Assembly: GCF_002807035.1 (NCBI RefSeq)
Contig: NZ_NIUC01000001.1
Coordinates: 558,001 to 622,000 of the forward strand
DNA length: 64,000 bases
Source of the DNA: Algoriphagus formosus
GTDB lineage: Bacteria > Bacteroidota > Bacteroidia > Cytophagales > Cyclobacteriaceae
Direction: 5' to 3'
This document shows positions 16,006 through 25,445 of the stretch, piece by piece (the first letter of the stretch is position 1; each line of letters opens with the position of its first letter). The notes below the pieces were generated by a model, which was given only the letters and a program-made list of their open reading frames with translations, made no database searches and had not been told where the DNA came from. The position numbers were made by a program, and so were the translations under genes.

Positions 16006-16893
16006 TTAATATTTCAAAATCCACAATGCTTCGGTGTAATCATCTTTGATCTCAGCGAGTGCATTATTTGCCTGTGTGAAGGAATTGTACTTTCCTAAAG
16101 CCAAACGATAATTAGGCGAATCTTCGTATGGCTCAATCAAATAAAGCTCCGGAACACGGGATTGATACTCAGCTGATTTTTCAAGGGCAAGTCGCTCAGT
16201 CCGAAGGCTACCCACAATGATATAATAGGTAGCTCTTTCACCTCTCGACTCAATTCTCGTCAAAGAACCTAGCTCTTTACGATCAATTGTTGTACCAGAT
16301 TCCGCTGTGGGAGCAGGTGGATTTGGATTATTGGAAATAAGATTTGTAGAATCCTGATTATCAATACTTTCAGATTCTTGGTTTTGAGTTTCGCTTGGAA
16401 TAATTTCAGGCTCTGTCTCTGGAGAAATCGTGCTTTCAGCCACAGTCTCTGAAGATGGCTCATTATTCGGTGCAGGAGATGAATTTTCTTCCTTCATCAA
16501 CTGCCAAACAATTGTAGAAATCAGAAGCAATCCGATAAAAGCCGCAACCATCACCCAAGAACTTGACTTCTTGGCTGGGAGCTCAGGGGATTTTTCAGGA
16601 AGCTTCTTCTTTTCTTCGGCTTTTGCCTCTTCATTATCCTCAATTTCTTTGGGTTCGAAGCTTTCAGGTAGTTCATCAAGAGGCTCCTTCTCCTGAACAG
16701 GTTTTGGCGGAATTTGAGAAAGAACCTTGGAACGTAGCTCTGAGGCAGATACCACTTTTTCTTCTGAGCCTTCGTTAGGAGATTCAGAATTGGACTTAAT
16801 ATTTTCCTCTAATTCTTTGAGTTTTTTGACTTCTACAAAAGGTAACCCAAAGTCTTTGGGATCGGTCCAGGTTTCTTTTTCTCTTTTCTTCAC
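16006..16893 (-). CDS. SPOR-domain membrane protein
   Basis: This 295-aa protein starts with GTG at 16893; no better start is visible. It has a charged cytoplasmic N terminus of about 110 residues, one membrane helix (VMVAAFIGLLLISTIVWQL, about 113-131) and an Asn/Ser/Glu/Pro-rich linker. The C-terminal SPOR domain (about 220-295, from YYIIVGSL to ALWILKY) is recognisable. SPOR domains bind glycan strands lacking stem peptides at division sites. Its position between an outer-membrane barrel and ExbB ties this envelope machine to peptidoglycan, possibly at the septum. Confidence 0.85.
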   Translation of the reverse strand: MKKREKETWTDPKDFGLPFVEVKKLKELEENIKSNSESPNEGSEEKVVSASELRSKVLSQIPPKPVQEKEPLDELPESFEPKEIEDNEEAKAEEKKKLPEKSPELPAKKSSSWVMVAAFIGLLLISTIVWQLMKEENSSPAPNNEPSSETVAESTISPETEPEIIPSETQNQESESIDNQDSTNLISNNPNPPAPTAESGTTIDRKELGSLTRIESRGERATYYIIVGSLRTERLALEKSAEYQSRVPELYLIEPYEDSPNYRLALGKYNSFTQANNALAEIKDDYTEALWILKY

Positions 16894-16952
16894 AGTCTAA
16901 TGAAATTGCCTTGTTACGAAGCTAGTTGATTTGATCAAAAAGCACAAAAATA

Positions 16953-18635
16953 TTAAAACTTCAACCAAGCTCCACCGATCAACTGCACGCCTCGAACCGG
17001 ATAATTCAACCAACGCACATTTTGGCCATTGAGAAGGTTATTTCCTTCCACAAAAACACCAATTTTTTCTGTAATCTGGTAATCAGCTTTCAATTGAAGA
17101 TCTGCAATGGTCTTTAGCTTCTCAGAAGAAAATGGGACTTCAGGGTTTGAAGTAATGGTACGGGCCTTGATTCCTCCCATAAAATTCAGATTTGCCTGAA
17201 TCAATAAACCATCCAAAGGGAATACCTGATTATTGATACCTACCTGCCAAGTAGGCCTATGCCAAGCTTCTGCCTGAAGATTCATATCGTATTGAAAAAG
17301 GTCAAGTCTTGAAGAGAGTCGATATAGCTCATTGACACGAAAACCTAATTCGGCATTGATATTAAACACCGTCACTCGATCATCATACACTAATTCAAAA
17401 CGGGAAGTATCCGCTCCTGAATTCACGAAAAAGTGCATTTGATTGAATCTACTGACATCTATTCCAGCACGGTAATCAACCGTATTTTGAACCATTCCCT
17501 CGATTCCTCCTGCAACCTTGTAATTATTAATGGTGTTTAGCAATTGTGAAGATGGCCCGATGAAGGGATTTTCCATGGCAAAACTGTAATAGGTATTTCG
17601 AATCACATCACCGGAAAACTCCCCAAAGAATCCAAATTCATCGGCAAATTGATAGGAAGCTTTCAAAAGAGGGAAAATTCTAAAATCACTGGATTTTCCC
17701 GGAACAGAATCATTTTCTGAAATCAAATTTAAGCCTGCGGTAAATTGGAAGGCATCCAATTGATAAACCACTTGAGGACGGATAGCAAAATAATTTCTGC
17801 TTACATCATAGTCTCTGTCCTCAGGACTTGTATTGAAAAATGATAAATTGACAGAGCCTGACCAATCATCAGAAGGTCTAAAAACTGCTTCTCCTTGCAA
17901 ACCAATTTCAGTTTCTTTTGCGAGATAGCTATCCTTGAAATTTTGAAAGTGGACTTTACCCTGGTAAGAGATCGGTCCGACCTTTTCTATATCCCGGAAT
18001 CCCGCATGAAGACGTATCGTATTGAAGACATTTCCCTGAATTCCAGTAAATTCCAAATTAGGATCATTGATCACTGAAGTATCAATTCCGTAAAACGAAT
18101 AAGAATCTTGAGCCCATTCAAGGCCTCCGAATACTTCTATTTGGTCCAGAAAGTAACTGGCATTCCCTCCGAGATTGGTGTGGGATTCTTTTGACTCTTC
18201 CCCCAAAATGGGGCCTTTGCCAAAGCTTTGATGCTTCAGATTGAAGGAGTAATTCCAATCATACACCTCAGTTGCCATCAATCTAGCCTCCAAAAGAGGA
18301 CTGGCAAAATTTCCATAACCAGCCTTCAAAAACCCTGGGTATCGATCAGCAATATCACGTCGATAGGTCTTTTGCACCGGCTCTGCCTTTAATTGAACTG
18401 GCGGTAAATCCAACTCATAGAAATTGACCGTGTAATTGAAATCACTGAGCCCTTTCGGTTGAGGCAAAACGGGTAGCTTCTCGTAAACACGAGGTTGATT
18501 CGGAAGAGTCAAAACCCGATCCTTTCGGATAACAAACTCCTGGTCTTGAACTTCCCCTCTATTTTGTATTTGTGCCGAAGCAATTCCAGGAGCTCCTAGA
18601 ATCAATGCCGCGAAGAATATTTTTAATTTTCTCAT
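16953..18635 (-). CDS. outer-membrane beta-barrel protein (TonB-receptor-like barrel without plug)
   Basis: This 560-aa protein has a signal peptide (cleavage after ASAQ, about residue 22). From about residue 95 it is a long series of alternating amphipathic strands (for example GFLKAGYGNFASPLLEARL and GVQLIGGAWLKF at the C terminus) ending in aromatic Phe, as outer-membrane barrels do. The architecture resembles the barrel half of TonB-dependent receptors, but no plug domain or carboxypeptidase-like N-terminal domain is seen. It starts 2 bp after the TPR gene. It is the likely outer-membrane partner of the ExbBD/TonB-like complex encoded downstream. Confidence 0.8.
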   Translation of the reverse strand: MRKLKIFFAALILGAPGIASAQIQNRGEVQDQEFVIRKDRVLTLPNQPRVYEKLPVLPQPKGLSDFNYTVNFYELDLPPVQLKAEPVQKTYRRDIADRYPGFLKAGYGNFASPLLEARLMATEVYDWNYSFNLKHQSFGKGPILGEESKESHTNLGGNASYFLDQIEVFGGLEWAQDSYSFYGIDTSVINDPNLEFTGIQGNVFNTIRLHAGFRDIEKVGPISYQGKVHFQNFKDSYLAKETEIGLQGEAVFRPSDDWSGSVNLSFFNTSPEDRDYDVSRNYFAIRPQVVYQLDAFQFTAGLNLISENDSVPGKSSDFRIFPLLKASYQFADEFGFFGEFSGDVIRNTYYSFAMENPFIGPSSQLLNTINNYKVAGGIEGMVQNTVDYRAGIDVSRFNQMHFFVNSGADTSRFELVYDDRVTVFNINAELGFRVNELYRLSSRLDLFQYDMNLQAEAWHRPTWQVGINNQVFPLDGLLIQANLNFMGGIKARTITSNPEVPFSSEKLKTIADLQLKADYQITEKIGVFVEGNNLLNGQNVRWLNYPVRGVQLIGGAWLKF

Positions 18636-18637
18636 GG

Positions 18638-21625
18638 TTAGTTCAAGGTTTGGAGTTTGTCCTGAGCAAGTTTCTTAATTTCCTCATTCGTGGAGTTTTC
18701 TACGATAGACTCAAGCGTGGCTTTAGCCTGAAAATCCTCTCCAGAGAGCAAATAGTTTTCTGCGAGAAGTAGGAACATCCGACCATACCAATAATCGAAA
18801 TCGGCAAAAGGACCGGACATTTCAAAAATACTGTCATTTGAAAGGTCGATCTGACCTTGCTTTTGATAGGATTCTGCCAAAAGGAACAAGCCCTCAGCCC
18901 CTTCTATCGTCTTATACTCATCTACCAGAACTGCCAAGGTAACCCCTGCAGCCTGATCTTGCTTTAAGGCAAATTGTGCTTTGGCCTTGTTGAGTAAAGC
19001 CCTCGGAGTCGATTCCGGTAAAATACCATCCAAGCTTTCCAATTTTTCTGCGGTGGTGATGACTTCCTGATAGCGTTGCGTTTCATTGTAAGCTTTCAAT
19101 AAAGCCATCAGCGACTCTGCCTCTTCTACTTTACTTCGGGCATTTTGAACAGCAGTTTCCAAGTACGGAATAGACTCTGGATAATTTCCTTGCGCGGATA
19201 ATATCTCCCCTATTCGCTGCATTGCCTTTAAGCGTTGCGGAGAGGCGGGTTCGCTTTCTAGCTGACGGAATACTCGCAAAGCATCATCTTGATTACCTGA
19301 CTGGAAATAAGAGTCACCCATAAAATACAGGGCATCCACTCGTTGACTACTTTCCGGATAGCTGCTCAGATAGCGTTCAAATGCTATGCTCGCCTGAGCA
19401 AAATTTCGCTCAAAATATAGACTCTTCGCTGATTCAAACTCCAAAGCTTGCACAGAACCATTTTCTGGATTGGATCGCTTGTAGCTATCCAAATAACCTG
19501 AAAACTCCCCTGCCCTTCCTTGCAGTGCCAGTGTCTCTTGCAGACCCTTTAGGGCTGTTTCGGCATTTCCTGAATTCGGGAATTCATCCAAAATGGTTTG
19601 ATAGTCCCGAACCGTCTGATCGTAGTTTTGCTGAGAGAAATTCGCTACAGCTCTGCCTTCCAATGCAAAAGGAACAAATGGACTATTCGGCCGCTTCGAA
19701 ATCAAATCCGAAAAGGCAAAAGTTGCATCGCTATATTGGGTCTCTTCCATCAGGATTTGACCTTTTTGGAAAAGCGCATCTTCCAGATACAGTGAATTAG
19801 GATAGCCTGCGATCAATTGATCCAAGCTTCTCAATGCTGCACTATTTTTTGATTGGAAATTCTGAACAACCCCTAGGCGATAGTAGGCATAATCAATACC
19901 CGCATTTCGCTCCGAAATCGCTTGCTGAAAAGTACTTTCTGCTTCAGCAAAGCGCTTTTGCACATAGTAGCAATCACCTAATCGAAGTAAGGCATCATCG
20001 TAATTTTCCTTGTTTTGACGGGTTCGCAGTCGGTCTGTGTAGGTTTTGAACTGTGCCTCAGCCTCGCGGTATCGCTTGGAGTTAAAATAAGCATAACCCA
20101 GACCGTATAGACTTTTGGTCAGATAAGCACTAGAGGTGGTTCTACCCAACTGAAGCGCTTCCTGGTAGGAGGCAATGGCTTTATCCAATTCTCCATTGGC
20201 AGAATAAATCTCGCCCTTCCAGAAATGTGATTCCAAAATCAAGTCCTTATTGACTGGAAAATTCAAGGATTTATCCAGGTAGGAAATTGCCGCAGGATAT
20301 CTTTTGTCACGGAAATAGACCATTGCTTGATAAAAGGCAACCCGCTGATAAGCTTCCCGAATGCGCGGAGACTTATTTTGGATTTGATCCATCTGCTGAA
20401 TCGCTCGGAGATAATCGCTGGTATTGATCAAGGCTTCTGAAAGCAAGGTCTCAGCCTCTGAGCGAAACGCCCCTGTGGGATATTCATTCAGGTATTGATC
20501 CAATCCAGAGATCCCTTCCTGAAAGCTTCCTTTCTGAAGATTCGACTTGGCATAGTTAAAAAGTGCCTCCTCTTTGATTTTTGGATTGAAGTCCGCAGAG
20601 GCAGCTGCTTTGAAAGAGGTGCTGGCAAACTGATAATTATCCAGCTTCAAATAGGCATGCCCCAAATAATAGGAAGAAGCTTGTCCCTTTTCGTCAGCTG
20701 TAGAAGCGGAAACCTTCAAATAGTCTGAGGCTCTTTGGTAGTTTTCAATCTCAAATTGAGCAATTCCACCTTTATACACCTGCTCGGGTGTAAGTTCTCC
20801 CTTTCGGGCATTGATGAAAGCGTCATAGTTTTCAGCTGCTTTCGCAAAGTTCTTTTGCTCAAAATAAGCCTCTGCCAAATAGAGATTGATCATTTCCTTG
20901 CGCTCAAGATTAGCTCCACCTTTGAGCTTTTCTTCTGCATAGCTGATCAACTGAGTAAAGCTTCCCTCCTGATAATACAGGGAAGCAAGAAGGTAAGGGA
21001 CTTTATCTCTGTAAAAAGGTGACTTTTCAGCATTTTGAAGATCTTGAATCGCTTTAGCACTATTTCCATTCTGCAGCGCAATAAAACCGCTGTAGTAGTA
21101 AGCATCAAAGCTTACCTCCTGTCCAAGTACTTTTGCCTGATCAAAATAGGGCGCAGCCGAGTCATAGTTTTTCAATTGAAAATGTGCATAACCCTGCTTA
21201 AAAAGTAAATCTGCCTTCTTGGAAACTTCCAAATTCTCAGGGCTTACCAAGGCGTAGCCATCTATTGCTTCCCGGTAGTTACGCTTAAAAAAGAAATGAT
21301 CCCCTAGGTACAAGCCTGCTGTCGCAACACTTGGATGCTTGCCATTGTCCAAAATGTAGGACTTCATCAGGCCCACCCCATCAGGACTTTCTAATTCTAA
21401 GGCAGACTGTGCGGCTAAAAGACGAGCTGCTCGGGATTGATCGAGGTAATTATCTTTTGAGGTGACTTTTTCAGATTCATACAGGCTGGCTGAAAAAAGT
21501 TGCTTTTCAAAGAAAGCGGTTTGATCATCCAAGAAGCGCTGTTCTCCAGTTTGGTAAAGTGTGGACTGTGCCAGCACCTGAACACTGAAGCCTAAAACAG
21601 CAAAAAGCACAAGGCAATATTTCAT
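18638..21625 (-). CDS. large periplasmic tetratricopeptide-repeat protein
   Basis: The ATG at 21625 is chosen because it starts a clean signal peptide (KYCLVLFAVLGFSVQVLAQ); the frame extends upstream to 21670 without one. The 995-aa mature part is almost wholly TPR repeats (patterns such as YYLGHAYLKLDNYQFA, YGLGYAYFNSKRYREA and YRLGVVQNFQSKNSA), about 20 or more units. Such a solenoid is a protein-binding scaffold. In the Tol-Pal system the smaller TPR protein CpoB/YbgF links Tol action to peptidoglycan synthesis, so a comparable but much larger scaffold is a reasonable inference. It is followed after 2 bp by the outer-membrane barrel gene. Confidence 0.9.
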   Translation of the reverse strand: MKYCLVLFAVLGFSVQVLAQSTLYQTGEQRFLDDQTAFFEKQLFSASLYESEKVTSKDNYLDQSRAARLLAAQSALELESPDGVGLMKSYILDNGKHPSVATAGLYLGDHFFFKRNYREAIDGYALVSPENLEVSKKADLLFKQGYAHFQLKNYDSAAPYFDQAKVLGQEVSFDAYYYSGFIALQNGNSAKAIQDLQNAEKSPFYRDKVPYLLASLYYQEGSFTQLISYAEEKLKGGANLERKEMINLYLAEAYFEQKNFAKAAENYDAFINARKGELTPEQVYKGGIAQFEIENYQRASDYLKVSASTADEKGQASSYYLGHAYLKLDNYQFASTSFKAAASADFNPKIKEEALFNYAKSNLQKGSFQEGISGLDQYLNEYPTGAFRSEAETLLSEALINTSDYLRAIQQMDQIQNKSPRIREAYQRVAFYQAMVYFRDKRYPAAISYLDKSLNFPVNKDLILESHFWKGEIYSANGELDKAIASYQEALQLGRTTSSAYLTKSLYGLGYAYFNSKRYREAEAQFKTYTDRLRTRQNKENYDDALLRLGDCYYVQKRFAEAESTFQQAISERNAGIDYAYYRLGVVQNFQSKNSAALRSLDQLIAGYPNSLYLEDALFQKGQILMEETQYSDATFAFSDLISKRPNSPFVPFALEGRAVANFSQQNYDQTVRDYQTILDEFPNSGNAETALKGLQETLALQGRAGEFSGYLDSYKRSNPENGSVQALEFESAKSLYFERNFAQASIAFERYLSSYPESSQRVDALYFMGDSYFQSGNQDDALRVFRQLESEPASPQRLKAMQRIGEILSAQGNYPESIPYLETAVQNARSKVEEAESLMALLKAYNETQRYQEVITTAEKLESLDGILPESTPRALLNKAKAQFALKQDQAAGVTLAVLVDEYKTIEGAEGLFLLAESYQKQGQIDLSNDSIFEMSGPFADFDYWYGRMFLLLAENYLLSGEDFQAKATLESIVENSTNEEIKKLAQDKLQTLN

Positions 21626-21705
21626 GGGCAAATGATTAATTATAATGCTTCCATACGATCCCAAAAGCACAGATTCAGCCTTGGGATTTCAAGAAAAGAA
21701 GCGTT

Positions 21706-22728
21706 TCAATGCAAAATTTTATACACGAGATCTCGGAGAATTTCACCTTCGCTCATATTTCCGGAGTCTACTCCTTTAGAACGAAGATCTGCTTCCCGAA
21801 TGTGTGCGAACACCTCAATTATCTTGCCCAATTTATAGTTGCGGGAAGCGGTGAAGTATTCTCTTGCAATGAATGCATTCATTCCTAAAGCCGCAGCGGC
21901 TTGGTCAGCATTTTGAGCCTTGTGCTCATGAATGATCGCTAACTTGCTGAAATAGAAATAGATCAATGAAAAAATCGGAATGATTGGATGATTTTTTGGG
22001 TTCTGAGAAAAGTATTGGATGATTTGATTAGCCTTGACCACATTTCTAAAACCCAAAGCCTTGGTCAGTTCAAAATTATTGTAATCCTTGTGGATCCCGA
22101 TGTATTTGGAGATATGGTCAACGGTGATTTTGGTGCCTGAAGGAAGATTGATAAACATCTTTCCAATCTCATTGGTCATCACCTCTAGGTTATTTCCGAT
22201 CGAGTCAGCCAGTAGATTGATCGCGTTTTGATCAATGCCATAGCCTGTTTCTTTAAAATAGCCCTCGAGCCATTGCTTGAGCTTGTATTCAGGCACTTTC
22301 TCAGATCTCACATACACAGTATGCTTGTTCAGGGCTTTGGCCAAGGTGGTTTTTCCGTCGATCTTTTTGTGCTTGTACGCAAAAACCAAAATCGTACTAG
22401 GTAGCGGGTTTTCTACATATTTGATCAGTAGCTCAGCAACGCCTTCATTGCTCCAATCGGGTAAGCTTTGAGCTTCTTTTACCACTACCAACTGACGCTC
22501 AGCCATCATCGGAAATTTGCGGGCATTATTCAGCACTACCCCCATGTTAGCGTCTTTTCCATAAAGTGCCAACTGGTTGAAACTTCGCTCATGCTCCGGA
22601 ATCGCATTGTCCTCAATTATCTTTGTAATGAGATCGATGTAATAGGGCTCATCTCCTTCTAAAAAATAAACTGGAGAAAATTTCCCCGCTTTCAAATCCT
22701 TGATGACGTCCGTCGGTTGTTTAGGCAT
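21706..22728 (-). CDS. holA: DNA polymerase III delta subunit
   Basis: The ATG at 22728 (MPKQPTDV) is chosen over a TTG three codons upstream. The 340-aa clamp-loader subunit has the typical N-terminal FSPVYFLEGDEPYYIDLIT and LVVVKEAQSL segments, a central region with LEVMTNEIGKM, and a C-terminal helical collar domain with LVYKILH at the end. It opens the sliding clamp in the replisome. It is the first gene of the leftward cluster; the gap to the TPR gene is 80 bp, so co-transcription is possible. Confidence 0.93.
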   Translation of the reverse strand: MPKQPTDVIKDLKAGKFSPVYFLEGDEPYYIDLITKIIEDNAIPEHERSFNQLALYGKDANMGVVLNNARKFPMMAERQLVVVKEAQSLPDWSNEGVAELLIKYVENPLPSTILVFAYKHKKIDGKTTLAKALNKHTVYVRSEKVPEYKLKQWLEGYFKETGYGIDQNAINLLADSIGNNLEVMTNEIGKMFINLPSGTKITVDHISKYIGIHKDYNNFELTKALGFRNVVKANQIIQYFSQNPKNHPIIPIFSLIYFYFSKLAIIHEHKAQNADQAAAALGMNAFIAREYFTASRNYKLGKIIEVFAHIREADLRSKGVDSGNMSEGEILRDLVYKILH

Positions 22729-22792
22729 GGTTTGCAATTTGAGACTTAAAGATAAGCGTAGCGATCAAAAGCTGCCAAAAGCAAATTGATAA

Positions 22793-22821
22793 TTGTGAAA
22801 ACTATTCTCCTGTTAATTTTG
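22793..22821 (+). promoter_or_regulatory. Bacteroidota-type promoter for the TPR gene at 22843
   Basis: TTG at 22793-22795 (-33 element) and TAATTTTG at 22814-22821 (-7 element, consensus TAnnTTTG) are separated by 18 bases, within the usual range. The predicted start of transcription is about 15 bases ahead of the ATG at 22843. Confidence 0.7.
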
Positions 22822-22842
22822 TAATAATTAAAAAGCATTCAA

Positions 22843-23535
22843 ATGGACTTTCAGACAGGTATCTCTTATTATAAATCCGGTAAATTCGAAGAAGCATTGG
22901 TGGTTTTCAACCAATTGATCACAGAAAATCAAAGCGAAAGCAATTATTTTCTCTTTCGCGGCAGAATACTTTCCCGTATGGGTCAGACCGAATCTGCCTT
23001 GGAAGATTTCGATAAAATAGTAGCTCTTGAGCCCTATAACACCGATTTTATCTCTGATCGAGCGGTGGTTTTGCACTTACTAGGTAAAAATGAAGAGGCT
23101 CTGACGGAATTTGATCGAGCTGCCAATCTTGATCCAAACAACCCTTACCGTTATAGTAGCAGGGCATTTTTCAAGGATAGAATCGGGGATTTGATGGGGG
23201 CTATTCAAGATTATGAAAAAGCAATCGAACTTGATCCTGAGGATGCTGTCGCTTACAACAACAAAGGCCTAGTGGAAGAAAAGCTTGGCTATCAGAAGAA
23301 ATCAAAGAAAAGCTTTGAAAAGGCTGATGACTTGGTTGGATATAAAGCTCCTGAGAATAAAGAACCGAATCCACCTGCCAACGAAAAGCCAGCACCCCTA
23401 CCGGAAATTCCAAAAAACGGAAATACCAATGAGGCTTTGACGCTGGGAAATTACTTCCAGATCGTAAAAAAGGTTTTTACAGATCCCAAAACCCGCTCTG
23501 AGTTTTTCCAATTTCTGAAAAAGCCTTTTTCTTAA
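22843..23535 (+). CDS. TPR-repeat protein
   Basis: This 230-aa protein has no signal peptide. Residues 1-160 form about four to five TPR units (GISYYKSGKFEEALVVFNQL, RGRILSRMGQTESALEDFDK, LHLLGKNEEALTEFDRA, AYNNKGLVEEKLGYQKKS). A Pro/Asn/Glu-rich linker and a C-terminal segment containing YFQIVKKVFTDPKTRSEFFQ follow. It is probably a cytoplasmic protein-interaction scaffold; partners are unknown. It has its own promoter and converges on the universal stress protein gene with a 2-bp gap. Confidence 0.85.
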   Translation: MDFQTGISYYKSGKFEEALVVFNQLITENQSESNYFLFRGRILSRMGQTESALEDFDKIVALEPYNTDFISDRAVVLHLLGKNEEALTEFDRAANLDPNNPYRYSSRAFFKDRIGDLMGAIQDYEKAIELDPEDAVAYNNKGLVEEKLGYQKKSKKSFEKADDLVGYKAPENKEPNPPANEKPAPLPEIPKNGNTNEALTLGNYFQIVKKVFTDPKTRSEFFQFLKKPFS

Positions 23536-23537
23536 GC

Positions 23538-24380
23538 TTAAAAATTCTTGATCACCCACAGAGGTTTCGTGATGAAGTAGGCCATTTTCTTGGATAGGCT
23601 TTTATTGAAGATTTTATCAAAGAAATCGCGTTGCCTACTTAAAGTAATGAGCATATCCCCCTTGGCGGAGGCAAGATAGCTTTCAATACCTAGAGCCAGG
23701 TTATCCCGAAAAGACTTCAGGACAAAATTCACCTTATCGTACCTCACAAAGGGTGTAATCTCTTCCACCATCGATTGATGTAAGGGTCTGTCTAATTTGT
23801 TTTTGCCATCTGAGGCATGAACAATATCGATTTCAGCATCAAAAAACTTTGCAAACTCAACTACCTTCTGAATAGCGATTTTATCTTCTTCTCTATAGTC
23901 TGTACCAAAGACCAATTTCCGCGGTTTCTTATAAAAAACCTTCCTAGGCACCACCAAAACGTCCACGGGGGACTTTCCTACGATCTGACTTGTGCGACTT
24001 CCAATAATATTTTTTCGTAAGTCATTCATCCCTTCTGTGCCCATGACCACCAACTGACAATCCGTTTCCTCGATTGCATTTAGCATGACTTCGATCACAT
24101 CTCCCTCCAAAATCATCCCTTCGCAAGATTCAAGACCCAAAGGGATTGATTCCGCTTGTACTGTTTTTTTAAGATTATTCAGCTTTTCTTTTAAAAAATC
24201 ACGCTGAAAATCATTGTCTTCACGGCCTGGATTCAGCTTTAAAAAGTCTTCTTTGTTGCTGACATGAATTAAAATCAGCTTTGCACCATATTGCTCCCCG
24301 ATTCGGCTTGCATATTCAATTGCATTGAGTGAACACTCAGAGAAATCGGTAGGGCAAAGAATAGTCCCGTTTTTTTCCAT
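23538..24380 (-). CDS. universal stress protein (two UspA domains)
   Basis: This 280-aa protein has two tandem UspA-like domains. The N-terminal one starts ILCPTDFSECSLNAIEYA and carries the ATP-binding type motif VVMGTEGMNDLRKNIIGSRTSQI (about residues 118-140). The second, from about 153 (RKLVFGTDYREED), is more degenerate. UspA proteins bind nucleotides and act in stress survival. It follows the dehydrogenase gene at 24383 by 2 bp on the same strand, so the two form an operon. Confidence 0.92.
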   Translation of the reverse strand: MEKNGTILCPTDFSECSLNAIEYASRIGEQYGAKLILIHVSNKEDFLKLNPGREDNDFQRDFLKEKLNNLKKTVQAESIPLGLESCEGMILEGDVIEVMLNAIEETDCQLVVMGTEGMNDLRKNIIGSRTSQIVGKSPVDVLVVPRKVFYKKPRKLVFGTDYREEDKIAIQKVVEFAKFFDAEIDIVHASDGKNKLDRPLHQSMVEEITPFVRYDKVNFVLKSFRDNLALGIESYLASAKGDMLITLSRQRDFFDKIFNKSLSKKMAYFITKPLWVIKNF

Positions 24381-24382
24381 AA

Positions 24383-25303
24383 TTAATAGCCTCGAGATCG
24401 GTTTACGAGATTCATCAAAGGTTCGTTGGATTCAAGTCGACGGATATTCTCAACCACCTGAGGAGAGGCCGCTTCCGGATTGGTTACGCTCGCAATGTGT
24501 GGAGTCAAAAATATGCCTTCATTTTGCCAAAAAGGATGATCTTCTGGCAGGGGTTCCTTCCGATATACATCCAACATAGCTCCCGACAGCTGACCTTTTG
24601 AAATTGCATCAACCAAGTCCTCTTCGACTAGATGTCTTCCACGGGCGACATTGATCAAATATGTCCCTGGATTGACTTTTTCAAAAAGGGATTTATTTAA
24701 AATATTTTCAGTATCAGCAGTCAACGGCAGCAAACAAACCAATACATTCACCTCCTTTAGAAACTCATCTAATTTCTCCTTGGGAAAATAAGGAAAAGGA
24801 AAATCGTCTTTCTCAGAAAAACCAAAGCCTACTACCGGAAAACCCATAAAATCGAGTTTTTCCAACACATCAAAACCTAAAGCTCCTACTCCCATTACCC
24901 CAATAGTGACTGGAATCTCAGGATCAGACATATCCCAATTCCGATCTTCTTTAAGTTGTTGATATCGAGTGACCTGCCTATGAAAATTCAACACCCCCAT
25001 CACCACATAATTGGTCATTGACCAGGTCAACTTTTCATCTACAATTCGGACAATCGGGAGTTCTTCAGGGATAGAATCATCACTTAGAATATGATCTACT
25101 CCAGCACCCATAGAGCTAATCATTTTTAGATTTGGGAAATCTGCAAGAATTCCTTTTGGATGCTGCCAAAGAAGGGCAACCTCAACCTTTTCGGGATATT
25201 GGATATTGGGAAATACTTCGATTTCCAATTGATCGTTTTGCTTTCGGATAGCGTCGATCCAAGGTTGAGGATCTCTTCCAGGACTGATGATTGCTAGGCT
25301 CAT
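24383..25303 (-). CDS. D-2-hydroxyacid dehydrogenase, glyoxylate/hydroxypyruvate reductase A type
   Basis: This 306-aa NAD(P)-dependent enzyme has SSMGAGVDHIL (substrate loop, about residues 63-73), the Rossmann loop IGVMGVGALGFDVL (about 134-147), NVARGRHLVEEDLV, and LDVYRKEPLPEDHPFW with TPHIASVT holding the catalytic His. These segments match the GhrA subgroup. Expected reaction: reduction of glyoxylate or hydroxypyruvate. A possible leaderless promoter lies just upstream on the minus strand (GACCTTTG at 25308-25315, one base off consensus, with TTG 20 bases further). It is followed by the universal stress protein gene. Confidence 0.9.
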   Translation of the reverse strand: MSLAIISPGRDPQPWIDAIRKQNDQLEIEVFPNIQYPEKVEVALLWQHPKGILADFPNLKMISSMGAGVDHILSDDSIPEELPIVRIVDEKLTWSMTNYVVMGVLNFHRQVTRYQQLKEDRNWDMSDPEIPVTIGVMGVGALGFDVLEKLDFMGFPVVGFGFSEKDDFPFPYFPKEKLDEFLKEVNVLVCLLPLTADTENILNKSLFEKVNPGTYLINVARGRHLVEEDLVDAISKGQLSGAMLDVYRKEPLPEDHPFWQNEGIFLTPHIASVTNPEAASPQVVENIRRLESNEPLMNLVNRSRGY

Positions 25304-25445
25304 AATACAAAGGTCGACATTTGTAAATATCTACTCAATCTCGGTATAAAACGATACATCCATTGATCAAAAATTTGACAAAAAAACACAAATTCTTGGT
25401 CAAAAATTAAGCAAATTGCACTCAATTAACTGAAACGATATAACA

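Noticed and set aside
18638..21625. Possible CRISPR or DNA tandem repeat
   Set aside because: Repetition is at protein level (TPR units) with strongly diverged DNA; no constant repeat with spacers exists.
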